A stretch of DNA of 64,000 bases, taken from Cryobacterium suzukii. Lineage in GTDB: Bacteria > Actinomycetota > Actinomycetes > Actinomycetales > Microbacteriaceae. Under the pieces are notes generated by a model. The model was given only the letters and a program-made list of their open reading frames with translations, was not told where the DNA came from and made no database searches. The stretch covers positions 496,001-560,000 of the forward strand of contig NZ_SOHJ01000011.1 of assembly GCF_004403185.1 (NCBI RefSeq), read 5' to 3'. Of the stretch, positions 44,546-52,144 are shown one piece after another (position 1 is the first letter of the stretch; each line of letters starts with the position of its first letter). The translations under genes and the position numbers were made by a program.

Positions 44546-45642
44546 CGCGCGGTCTCGCTGGTTAGCACCTGGTCAAGCAGGCGACGCACGTTGTGTAATT
44601 CGTCCTGCGCCTCGGCCAGGCCGGTCAGGATGGCCACTCGGCGGCCGAGCAGGTTCTGCAGTCCTGCAGCGATCTGCGGAGCCGTCAAGCCCGCGCTGAC
44701 AATGCTCACGTCGTGCAGTCCGGCTGCAGCGAAATGCCGGGCAATCTTGTCTGACCTGGCGTCGACGAGGAGCGCCGCCGGAACTGCCCCCTCGGTGAGG
44801 GCGCCAATGAGCACGTGCAGGCGGTCGCTGACGGCGAGCGCCGCCCGCTGATACAAGGCACGCAGTCGCTGCTCCTGCTCGTCGTGGCCGGTGCCGTTCC
44901 AGCGCAGCGACTGTCCACCGAGGTCGGCGGCCAGCTGGCCACACTTGTTGTCATCGCGCAGGACCTGGGTGACACACCAGATTTGCAGGCCGTTGTCGGC
45001 CGCGACGGCGCGCACCCCGGCGAGCCAGGCGGCGCTCGGGTACCCGACGTCGGAGCGCATCGACACCACAAGCACGTCGCGGCACGCCGTGCCGCTGGGA
45101 TCGGCACCGCTGCTCGCAGCTGCGAAGGCAAGGTCGGGCATAATGCTGCCCCGCCCTAGATACCCGGCCGTGGCAGCGTCCCGCCACAACGACACGTTCG
45201 ACAGCGCGATCGACGGTCCCATCAGCGCACGCGGCAGCGGCGCGAAGTTGCGGCTGCCCACGCCGACCCGGGCGACGCGGCCGTGCCGGGCACGCACGAG
45301 TGCGAGCACCGGCAGCATGGCGAGGTGCTCTTTCATGCCGACCAGGGTCAGTTGAATCTCGCCGGGTTTGAAGACGTACGAGGCCTGGCCGCGGGCCGCG
45401 CTGCGAAGCGCCGCCGCGTACCAGCGCCAAAACGAACGGTACTGCACGTCGTCCGGTGTGAGCCCGAGCCCCTCGGCATACCCGTCGGGTGCCTCGCCGA
45501 CATAGATGTGCAGCGGGCCGCTCTCCCGTAACCAGTCGAGCAATTGGCGACGCAGCAGAATATCGCCGATGTTGTCATATTGGCCGCGGGCGGGGACAAA
45601 AATTTCGCGAAGCATCCGCTCGGCAGGCGCCGTCTGACTCAT
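44542..45642 (-). CDS. polysaccharide pyruvyl transferase family protein (third in locus)
   Basis: IFVPARGQYDNIGDILLRRQLLDWL (N-x-G-D loop near residue 25) and SDRLHVLIGALTEGAVPAALL (C-terminal signature, about residue 275). Middle NVSLWRDAATAGYLGRGSIMPDLAFA corresponds to VAWRDTYSRGTMGLGRIAPDWAFA of the gene at 39288, showing common origin. ATGA overlap with the GT at 45639 and GTGA with the GT at 43364. Confidence 0.85.
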   Translation of the reverse strand: MSQTAPAERMLREIFVPARGQYDNIGDILLRRQLLDWLRESGPLHIYVGEAPDGYAEGLGLTPDDVQYRSFWRWYAAALRSAARGQASYVFKPGEIQLTLVGMKEHLAMLPVLALVRARHGRVARVGVGSRNFAPLPRALMGPSIALSNVSLWRDAATAGYLGRGSIMPDLAFAAASSGADPSGTACRDVLVVSMRSDVGYPSAAWLAGVRAVAADNGLQIWCVTQVLRDDNKCGQLAADLGGQSLRWNGTGHDEQEQRLRALYQRAALAVSDRLHVLIGALTEGAVPAALLVDARSDKIARHFAAAGLHDVSIVSAGLTAPQIAAGLQNLLGRRVAILTGLAEAQDELHNVRRLLDQVLTSETAR

Positions 45643-46625
45643 CGGTCGCTGGGCAGCGGAATGCGCACACCGGTGTCGATGGCACGGCCGGCAGCGAAGC
45701 GGATGACGTCAGCCGTCAGGTCAGGCGAGTCAACGGCCCTGGCGACACCGAGGTATTCGGCGAGCTCCGCGATCTGCATCTGGTGGTCATCAACGTGTTC
45801 GCCGCGGTGCTTGCGCCGGGTCACGATCACCGGGAAAATGCCCAGCTCGAGCAGCCCCATAAAGGTGCCGACACCGGCGTGGGTGATCACGACGTCAGAG
45901 TTCAAGGCGGTGGCGACGAACTGCGCGGTCGGCATCATCTGGTGCACCTGTCCGGGGAGATCGGTGCGGTCGGTGGTGAATCCGAGCTGCCAGACGGTGC
46001 GCTCGTCGGCCAGGCCACTCGCAAGCACGGCATCGACGAGGGAATCGAATCGGTACCCCTCGATGGTACCGAGTGTCACGAACAGGCTGGGGCGTTCCGG
46101 CGCGGGCCGGATCAACGAATGGTAAGTGGACAGCACGCTCGGGTGCGTTCGCCAGCGGTTGGTCGCCCAGGCCGGATGCTGGGTGCGCACGCTGACCAAG
46201 TGGCTGGCGGCGAGCACCCGCCCGCTGAGTGATGGCCCCTCGACACGGGAGACGCTCTCGATGTACAGGCTCGGCACGCCGCTGATCGCGGCCTGCGGCA
46301 GCGCCGCAACGGCGAGACCGGCGCCGGTACTCACAGCCCCATCAAAAGTTTCGTGCTTGAGCACCCGGCGAACGATGCCGGCCGCGCGCATCATGCCGAG
46401 ATAATCGCGGGGACGCACGTAGGGCACATGGATGCGACGCTGGCCGGTTAGGAGCGACCGGCTCTGCACGGAATCAAAGGTGACCCAGAGTGAGTTGGGC
46501 GAGGCACCGAGCCCCGGTGCCAGCCGCACCAACTGGGCCAGGTGCCCGCCGGTGGAGGCGACGAGCAGAAGCTTTCGTTGCGGGGCGGGCGAGGAATCGA
46601 TCGGGTAAGACGAGTGCACGGACAC
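45639..46625 (-). CDS. Alg13/Alg14-like (GT28-type) glycosyltransferase
   Basis: The start is GTG 46625 because AAGGGAG lies just upstream; the frame to 46850 is Arg/Pro-rich and overlaps the kinase gene. N-terminal half: RKLLLVASTGGHLAQLVRL (Alg14/EpsE-like glycine motif), FDGAVSTGAGLAVAALPQA. C-terminal half: PSLFVTLGTIEGYRFDSLV and NSDVVITHAGVGTFMGLLELGIFPVIVTRR, the GT28 donor site with the HxGxGT motif. Fused Alg14-Alg13 order like WelK/GumK-type glucuronosyl- or GlcNAc-transferases. With ugd in the window, a glucuronic acid donor is possible. Confidence 0.82.
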   Translation of the reverse strand: MSVHSSYPIDSSPAPQRKLLLVASTGGHLAQLVRLAPGLGASPNSLWVTFDSVQSRSLLTGQRRIHVPYVRPRDYLGMMRAAGIVRRVLKHETFDGAVSTGAGLAVAALPQAAISGVPSLYIESVSRVEGPSLSGRVLAASHLVSVRTQHPAWATNRWRTHPSVLSTYHSLIRPAPERPSLFVTLGTIEGYRFDSLVDAVLASGLADERTVWQLGFTTDRTDLPGQVHQMMPTAQFVATALNSDVVITHAGVGTFMGLLELGIFPVIVTRRKHRGEHVDDHQMQIAELAEYLGVARAVDSPDLTADVIRFAAGRAIDTGVRIPLPSDR

Positions 46626-46695
46626 TGAGGCTCCCTTCGGGTTAGGCCCTTGCAGGACTACTTCGAACATGCCCAAACACAATGGAACGCTGGGC

Positions 46696-48171
46696 CTACC
46701 AGGTGACGCGGGTGGCGGTGACTGATGGGGCAGACTCGCTGTCGGACGGGGCCGAACGACTCGAGTCGTTCTGGTCCGCGTCGATCGCTGGGGTGGCGCG
46801 GCGTGCCGGGAGGGAGGAGGCCGCGAAGCCGCCGTCACGCACGAGGGCATCGGGACCGCGGGTGGGAACCATGGCCAGCACTACGCCGAGGGGCGTCGTG
46901 CCGACAGCTTCCAGGGCGTCGAAGGCAGCCAGCAGTTCGGGCTCGCGCACCCGGTTGGCACCGACGACGAGAATGGTGCCGCCGGTCCAGCGGCTGAGCA
47001 CGGCTGCGTCCGTCACCGCAAGCACCGACGGCGCGTCGAGGAGCACGTAGTCGTAGCTGCTGCTCAGCACATCGAGCACCGTGCCCATGGCCGTCGATCC
47101 GAGCAGTTCGCTCGGGTTAGTGGGAATCTTGCCCGACGACAGTACGGTGAGCGGATGCTGCGCCCCCCACGATTGCAGGGATTCCTTGAGTTGCACGTCG
47201 CCGCGGAGCACATCGGTCAGTCCACGATCGGCGTCGAGTCCGAGGTAGTCGGCCAGCCGGGGCGTGCGCAGGTCGGCGTCGATGACGGCGACGGTCGCGC
47301 CGCTCTCGGCCAGCACGATGGCGAGATTCACGAGCGTGGTGGTCTTTCCCTCGCCCGAAACGGAGGAGGTCACAACGAGGCTGCGGCGGCCGGTGTCGGC
47401 GTCGGCGAACTCGAGGTTGGTGCGCAGTACCCGGAACGCCTCGGCTCGGGCGGTGGACGCGCCGTCGGGTGAGATGATCGCGTTTGCGCGGGCTTCGAGC
47501 GGGATACCGCCGAGCACGGGAACGACGGTCAGTCGCTCGATGTCGTCGCGGTTGTAGATGCGACGGTCAAGCAGCCCAAGGATGAGCGCGGTGACCAGTC
47601 CGACCAGGAGACCGATAAGCAGCCCGACGGCGAGGTTGAGGTAGAGCTGAGGCAGCGCGGGGTTGTCGGGGGCGACCGCGGGGTCGAGCACGCCTACTGT
47701 CACGGGGCTAGCACCCCCATCAGACGGCTTTTCCAGCTGATTGATGACAACATCGGTGAAACTCTCCGACACGGCCTGCGCGAGTTGCTGAGCGGCATCC
47801 GCTGTGGAGGCGAGAGCTCTGAGTTCAATAACGGCCGAGCCCGGCTGGGTTGTCGCCGTGATCCGCTCGGCCAGGTCAACCGCGCTCTCATTGAGTCCGA
47901 GGCTCGCGATCACCGGGTCGAGCACGCGGGGGCTCGTGGCGACATCGAGGTAGTATGGCAGCTTTTGCACTACGAAGTTATTGCCCTGGACCAGGTCGCC
48001 GGGAGTCGACCCGTTTTGAATCTGTGCGGCGACGAATACGCGGGTGGAAGCCTCGTACTGCACTGGAGTGAGCAGCGCGGCGGCTGCTCCACCAACCAGG
48101 CCGAGCAGGGCGAAAGCCACAATGAGAATCCATCGCTTTCGGAGTATTCGAACCAGTCGTTTCAATTCCAT
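46696..48171 (-). CDS. polysaccharide chain-length regulator/tyrosine autokinase
   Basis: ATG 48171 with GGGGAGAAG upstream. Wzz-type N-terminal domain with two helices (about 14-34 and 175-196). BY-kinase domain: Walker A SSVSGEGKTTTLVNLA (about 262), Walker A' VAVIDADLRTPRL, Walker B YDYVLLDAPSV. It controls polymer length and export. The C-terminal tail (about 440-491) is Ser/Asp/Ala-rich and has no Tyr at all, so the usual Tyr cluster for autophosphorylation is missing. First gene of the leftward exopolysaccharide operon. Confidence 0.88.
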   Translation of the reverse strand: MELKRLVRILRKRWILIVAFALLGLVGGAAAALLTPVQYEASTRVFVAAQIQNGSTPGDLVQGNNFVVQKLPYYLDVATSPRVLDPVIASLGLNESAVDLAERITATTQPGSAVIELRALASTADAAQQLAQAVSESFTDVVINQLEKPSDGGASPVTVGVLDPAVAPDNPALPQLYLNLAVGLLIGLLVGLVTALILGLLDRRIYNRDDIERLTVVPVLGGIPLEARANAIISPDGASTARAEAFRVLRTNLEFADADTGRRSLVVTSSVSGEGKTTTLVNLAIVLAESGATVAVIDADLRTPRLADYLGLDADRGLTDVLRGDVQLKESLQSWGAQHPLTVLSSGKIPTNPSELLGSTAMGTVLDVLSSSYDYVLLDAPSVLAVTDAAVLSRWTGGTILVVGANRVREPELLAAFDALEAVGTTPLGVVLAMVPTRGPDALVRDGGFAASSLPARRATPAIDADQNDSSRSAPSDSESAPSVTATRVTW

Positions 48172-48276
48172 GAGCACTTCTCCCCGCATATTCGTCGCGT
48201 CGTGCTTCGGGTGCACGACGACAGGACCCTATGTTGGCATAAAAATCCTCACTTATGGACCGTCGGTGTTGCGGAT

Positions 48277-49194
48277 TTATTCCGTCGGTCGTGTGGAGTT
48301 CACTAAATTGTCGACCAGGAACTGACGAATGCTCGCTCGAGTGGCCTCGTCGAGGAGCTCCAAGGCGTGTCTTTTACCGGGTTTCACGTCCAGAGTGACG
48401 GGCACACCGACCTTTTTGAGCGCTAACACCATGGCTTTGCCCTGTTCCACGGGAACCAGTTCTTTTTCTGAAATGGCGATGTAGAATGCCGGGTCGGTCT
48501 TGTCGACGGCGTACAACGGCGACGACTCGCGGGAATTCGGACAGTCGGTGAAGTCGGAGCAGCCGAGGTATTGCAGAATGGAGGTGATCGCCGTTTTTGA
48601 CGGGTCGCCAAGCAGGAGCCCGTTTTCGGTGAGGTCAACCGCCGGAGACATCGCCACGACCACCGCGACCCGATCCCCGCTGGTGCGGCTGCCGGTGCCG
48701 TTGGTGCCGATCGAGGAGGCGATGATCGCGCCGGCTGAGCTGCCGAACAACCCGATACGTTCGGGGTCGATGCCGAATTGCGCGACCTGGGCGCTCTCCC
48801 GCAGCCACGCGAGCGCGTCGGTGACATCGTTCACCTGTGCCGGGTAGGCGAATCGCGGCGCCAGGCGGTAGTCCACCGAGAAGGCGGCTATGCCCCCGTC
48901 GGCCAGTTCCGAGCAGAGCGCGGTCATTCCGCCGAAATCTTTGGTGCCACTGTCGAAGCCTCCTCCGTGAACGAGGATCATCGCCGCGGTGGGAGCTTTC
49001 TTACTCTTGGGCAGGCAGGCGTTCAGCAGCAACTTCTGACCGCGAGCCGTGCCGTACTGCAGGTCGTTCTGCAGCACGACCGAGTCGCTGTGCGCACGCG
49101 CAGCGGGAATGGGGGCGGGGGCGGCGCATCCGCTCAGCACAAGACCAACAGCGAGCAGACCAACGAAGGCCGCGAGCTGACGGAATTTTTTCAC
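48277..49194 (-). CDS. alpha/beta hydrolase lipoprotein, esterase-like
   Basis: GTG 49194 overlaps the acyltransferase stop (GTGA) with AAAGGAG eight bases upstream. Lipobox LAVGLVLSGC. Hormone-sensitive-lipase-type: ILVHGGGFDSGTKD (oxyanion HGGG), GLFGSSAGAIIAS (catalytic Ser about 165), Asp candidate in YIAISEKELVPVEQG and His in GKRHALELLD (about 278). Anchored outside the membrane, it could remove acyl groups from the polysaccharide made here, next to the acyltransferase with which it is coupled. Confidence 0.85.
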   Translation of the reverse strand: MKKFRQLAAFVGLLAVGLVLSGCAAPAPIPAARAHSDSVVLQNDLQYGTARGQKLLLNACLPKSKKAPTAAMILVHGGGFDSGTKDFGGMTALCSELADGGIAAFSVDYRLAPRFAYPAQVNDVTDALAWLRESAQVAQFGIDPERIGLFGSSAGAIIASSIGTNGTGSRTSGDRVAVVVAMSPAVDLTENGLLLGDPSKTAITSILQYLGCSDFTDCPNSRESSPLYAVDKTDPAFYIAISEKELVPVEQGKAMVLALKKVGVPVTLDVKPGKRHALELLDEATRASIRQFLVDNLVNSTRPTE

Positions 49195-50261
49195 AACAGG
49201 TCTCCTTTCAAAGGAGCCCGATGGGAGACCGACTTGGTCTGGCGTTTGCGGAACGGACTGACCCAGAGGAACGAGAACCGACGCAGGAGTTTGGCGAGGT
49301 AGAGCGAGGCAACGAGCACGATGGCAGCGAGCAGGAACGGCAGGGCATTCCCGGCACGTTCGAGCCAGGGCGAGCCGGCCAACGGTGCCAGCAGTGCGAG
49401 GGAGCTGGCCACGAGAAAGAGGTGCAGTAGATAGATTTGAAAACTGTATTGGCCGAGCGTGCTCATGAAGTTCAGCCATCTCACTCGAACCAGCAGGGTG
49501 GCCAGGGTGACGCCCATCGCGACGGCAACCACGCTTTCGAGCAGGATTAGCCCCGGAACGCGGGAGAGATGCAGCGCCACGAGCAGTACGGCGAGGCCGA
49601 TATATGCAGCGACAAGCACAATCGCGTGCCAGACGCGCACACGGGCGGCCAGGCGATAAATAGTGTTGGGAAAATAGACGGCGGTGATGAAAAAGATAAA
49701 ATTGGCGGCGACACGGTCCCAGCCGACATTGTCGAGGTCCAGCACTCCCGGCGTCGTCGAAAGTATTGCGACGACGCCGGCGAGAAGGAGTTGCAGCTTG
49801 ATTGGCAGCTTACGGAGAAGCCAGGCGAGCAGCGTGAAGATGGCCAGAGCCCAAATGAACCAGTAGCTACTAGTGGGCCAGACCGGCAGCAGGACAATGT
49901 TGAGCAGGTCGGTCGGGGACCGCTCGGCGCCACGCAGGTGCGGCACGACGAGGTAGAACACGACCCGGATGACAGACCAGAGCAAGTACAAATACACGAG
50001 CACGAGCAGACGCCGACGCCAGAGGTCCTTCAGATTCCAGGTGAGCATGCGCCGCGCGGTGAGTCCGGCAATGAAGAAGAACACCGGCATGGGAAAATAG
50101 CTCAGCAGGAGCCGCAATCGTGGGGTACTGCCGGCCAGGCCAAGGTCGTTGAGGAACAACGACGAGTGGTAGAGCACAACGAGAATAATCGCCGCGCCCT
50201 TGGCGAAGTTGATCCACTCGCGGTTCTCGGTCTGCATCTCTTTCACAAACGAAATGTACAC
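49191..50261 (-). CDS. acyltransferase family membrane protein (leftward arm)
   Basis: Acyltransferase 3: NREWINFAKGAAIILVVLYHSS with the His, YFPMPVFFFIAGLTARR, SYWFIWALAIFTLLAWLL, QIYLLHLFLVA, about ten helices. Start GTG 50261 or ATG 50237; neither has a well-spaced ribosome site. Upstream is a 208-bp, partly AT-rich gap likely to hold its promoter. Coupled to the esterase gene. Confidence 0.85.
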   Translation of the reverse strand: MYISFVKEMQTENREWINFAKGAAIILVVLYHSSLFLNDLGLAGSTPRLRLLLSYFPMPVFFFIAGLTARRMLTWNLKDLWRRRLLVLVYLYLLWSVIRVVFYLVVPHLRGAERSPTDLLNIVLLPVWPTSSYWFIWALAIFTLLAWLLRKLPIKLQLLLAGVVAILSTTPGVLDLDNVGWDRVAANFIFFITAVYFPNTIYRLAARVRVWHAIVLVAAYIGLAVLLVALHLSRVPGLILLESVVAVAMGVTLATLLVRVRWLNFMSTLGQYSFQIYLLHLFLVASSLALLAPLAGSPWLERAGNALPFLLAAIVLVASLYLAKLLRRFSFLWVSPFRKRQTKSVSHRAPLKGDLL

Positions 50262-50469
50262 GAGAAAAACTCAGGTTGGTATCGCAGCCTATTCTTACGG
50301 CGCGAAATTTTCTGGTGGCGGAGTGCACTTTGCACGGTAAAGCTTCCTGACACCGACTTCGGGAGCGGTGTGCACACCGTAGGCCCGTCTCGCATTCGGC
50401 GGAAATAGGGGCCCAGCCCAGTCAGCCTCGAGCTGGGGGTAAAAACACTGTGGCGGCGGCCACCGGCGG

Positions 50470-51237
50470 TCAGACGGTGACGTAGCGCGGAACCAGGTCC
50501 TCAAGCAGGGCAGCAGTGTCGGGCCAGCCTTCGACGGCGATGCATTCGACACCGAGAACCTTGACCGGGTAATCGTTACCGTTCTCATCGAGGCGGTCGC
50601 CGACAAACAGCATGTCGTCAAGATCGACACCGGTCAGGGTGGCTAGGCGCTTCATTCCGTAGGCCTTGTCGATGCCCTGCCGGGTGATGTCAACGGATGT
50701 CGACCCGCCGGAGCGCACCTCGAGGTCGGGCAACAGTGCCTGTACGCCGCTCCGAAGGGCATTCTTCTTCTCGCCGGTCGGGTCCCAGGCGATTTTGGAG
50801 GCAATCGGGGCCGCCTGGCCGAGCGCGGAGAAAGTGATCTGCGAGCCGCGATCTTCGAGGATGGGACCCCAGGGGTCGCTTTCCCAGAAGCCGAGGTCGC
50901 GAGCGGTCTGCTCAACGGCTTCGAGTGCGCGAGTTTTCTGGTCGTCACTGAGGTTCTCTGCGTACACCTGGGTCCAACCCTGCGAGTCACTGCGGTAGTA
51001 CTGGGTGCCGCAGGTCGGCATGAGGTGCAGCCGGGCGAGTTTCTCCGGGCTGATCTCGGGCAGATTGTCGATGATCTGCGCCTGAAATTGCGCGAACTGG
51101 CCGCCGGAGATAACGCAGACCTCGGTGACGCCGAGCAGCTTGACGAGCAGGTCGATCATGATCGGATCGAGCGCGGCCTTGGACGGCGCGAGCGTATCGT
51201 CGAGGTCGAAGGCCACCAGGCGGGGAAGAATAGGCAT
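50470..51237 (-). CDS. HAD-IIB family phosphatase
   Basis: Motif I LVAFDLDDTLAPSK (nucleophile Asp10), motif II CVISGGQF, Lys and motif III/IV LFVGDRLDENGND. Cap type IIB, as in phosphomannomutase-like eukaryotic enzymes, sucrose/mannosyl phosphatases. GSTSVDITRQGIDKAYGMKRL is the conserved IIB segment before motif IV. A sugar-phosphate substrate is likely. It lies at the edge of the exopolysaccharide locus and could serve sugar-nucleotide supply. Confidence 0.88.
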   Translation of the reverse strand: MPILPRLVAFDLDDTLAPSKAALDPIMIDLLVKLLGVTEVCVISGGQFAQFQAQIIDNLPEISPEKLARLHLMPTCGTQYYRSDSQGWTQVYAENLSDDQKTRALEAVEQTARDLGFWESDPWGPILEDRGSQITFSALGQAAPIASKIAWDPTGEKKNALRSGVQALLPDLEVRSGGSTSVDITRQGIDKAYGMKRLATLTGVDLDDMLFVGDRLDENGNDYPVKVLGVECIAVEGWPDTAALLEDLVPRYVTV

Positions 51238-51393
51238 CAGGCCACTCTATCGGCGCGGGCGGCCGGGAGCTTCTGCCGGGCGTGTGGACGTCGAATTCGG
51301 GTTGGTCGCGTCGGCGGATGTCCGCACGCCGCGATAGCGGCCGGCGGCGTCGCCAATGGCGCGAATGGCGGCGCGGATTGTTAGCCTAAGCGG

Positions 51394-52017
51394 GTGCGTA
51401 CTGACTTTGACCCCCGGAATCTGCCGCGTCGCGATTTCTACCGCCTGCTGAACTCACTCGTGGTGCCGCGGCCAATCGCGTGGGTGTCGAGTCGGTCCGC
51501 GGCGGGTGTCGACAATCTCGCGCCGCATTCATTCTTCACCGTGGCATCTGTTTCGCCGGCCATCGTTCAGTTCACCTCGGTGGGGGTGAAGGACACCGTG
51601 CGCAATATTCTGGCGACCGGAGATTTCGTGGTGAATTTCACGCCGGAGTCGCTGTTCGAAGAAGTCAACGCGACCGGCACTGACTTCGGGCCAACGGAGA
51701 GCGAGTTCGATCGCGCCGGGCTCACCAGGGAGCCGAGTGTGACCGTGGCCGCCATGCGGGTCGCCGAGTCCCCGGCGGCGATCGAGTGCCGCCTGCATTC
51801 CACGCTGGAGATGGGCGATTGCACGCTCGTGTTTGGCGAGGTCACGCACATCGCGGTGTCGTCGGCGGTGCTGGACGGGGAACATCCGCTCGTTGAGAAG
51901 CTGCGCCCGTTGTCACGCCTAGGCCTCGACGAATGGGGAACCATCGGCGAGGTCAAGGCGATCCGGCGAATCCGTGCGAGCGACTGGCCCCGCGAATTTC
52001 GGCCGAGAGAGCACTGA
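51394..52017 (+). CDS. flavin reductase-like FMN-binding protein
   Basis: GTG 51394. Split-barrel flavoprotein: RDFYRLLNSLVVPRPIAWVSS, NLAPHSFFTVASVSPAIVQFTS, KDTVRNILATGDFVVNF, LVFGEVTHI. About 207 aa, usual size for this DIM6/NTAB subgroup. Substrate/partner unknown. Divergent from the HAD gene over 156 bp. Confidence 0.88.
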   Translation: MRTDFDPRNLPRRDFYRLLNSLVVPRPIAWVSSRSAAGVDNLAPHSFFTVASVSPAIVQFTSVGVKDTVRNILATGDFVVNFTPESLFEEVNATGTDFGPTESEFDRAGLTREPSVTVAAMRVAESPAAIECRLHSTLEMGDCTLVFGEVTHIAVSSAVLDGEHPLVEKLRPLSRLGLDEWGTIGEVKAIRRIRASDWPREFRPREH

Positions 52018-52144
52018 TCATTTCGCCCGAACCGCATGATCGCGCCCGGTTCAGCTGGCCACTGCGCCGGTTATCGGGGCGCACACCCCAACCGGGCACG
52101 GCAACAGCCCGCGCCACGGCGAGCGGATGCGCCGTTCGCGCCGG

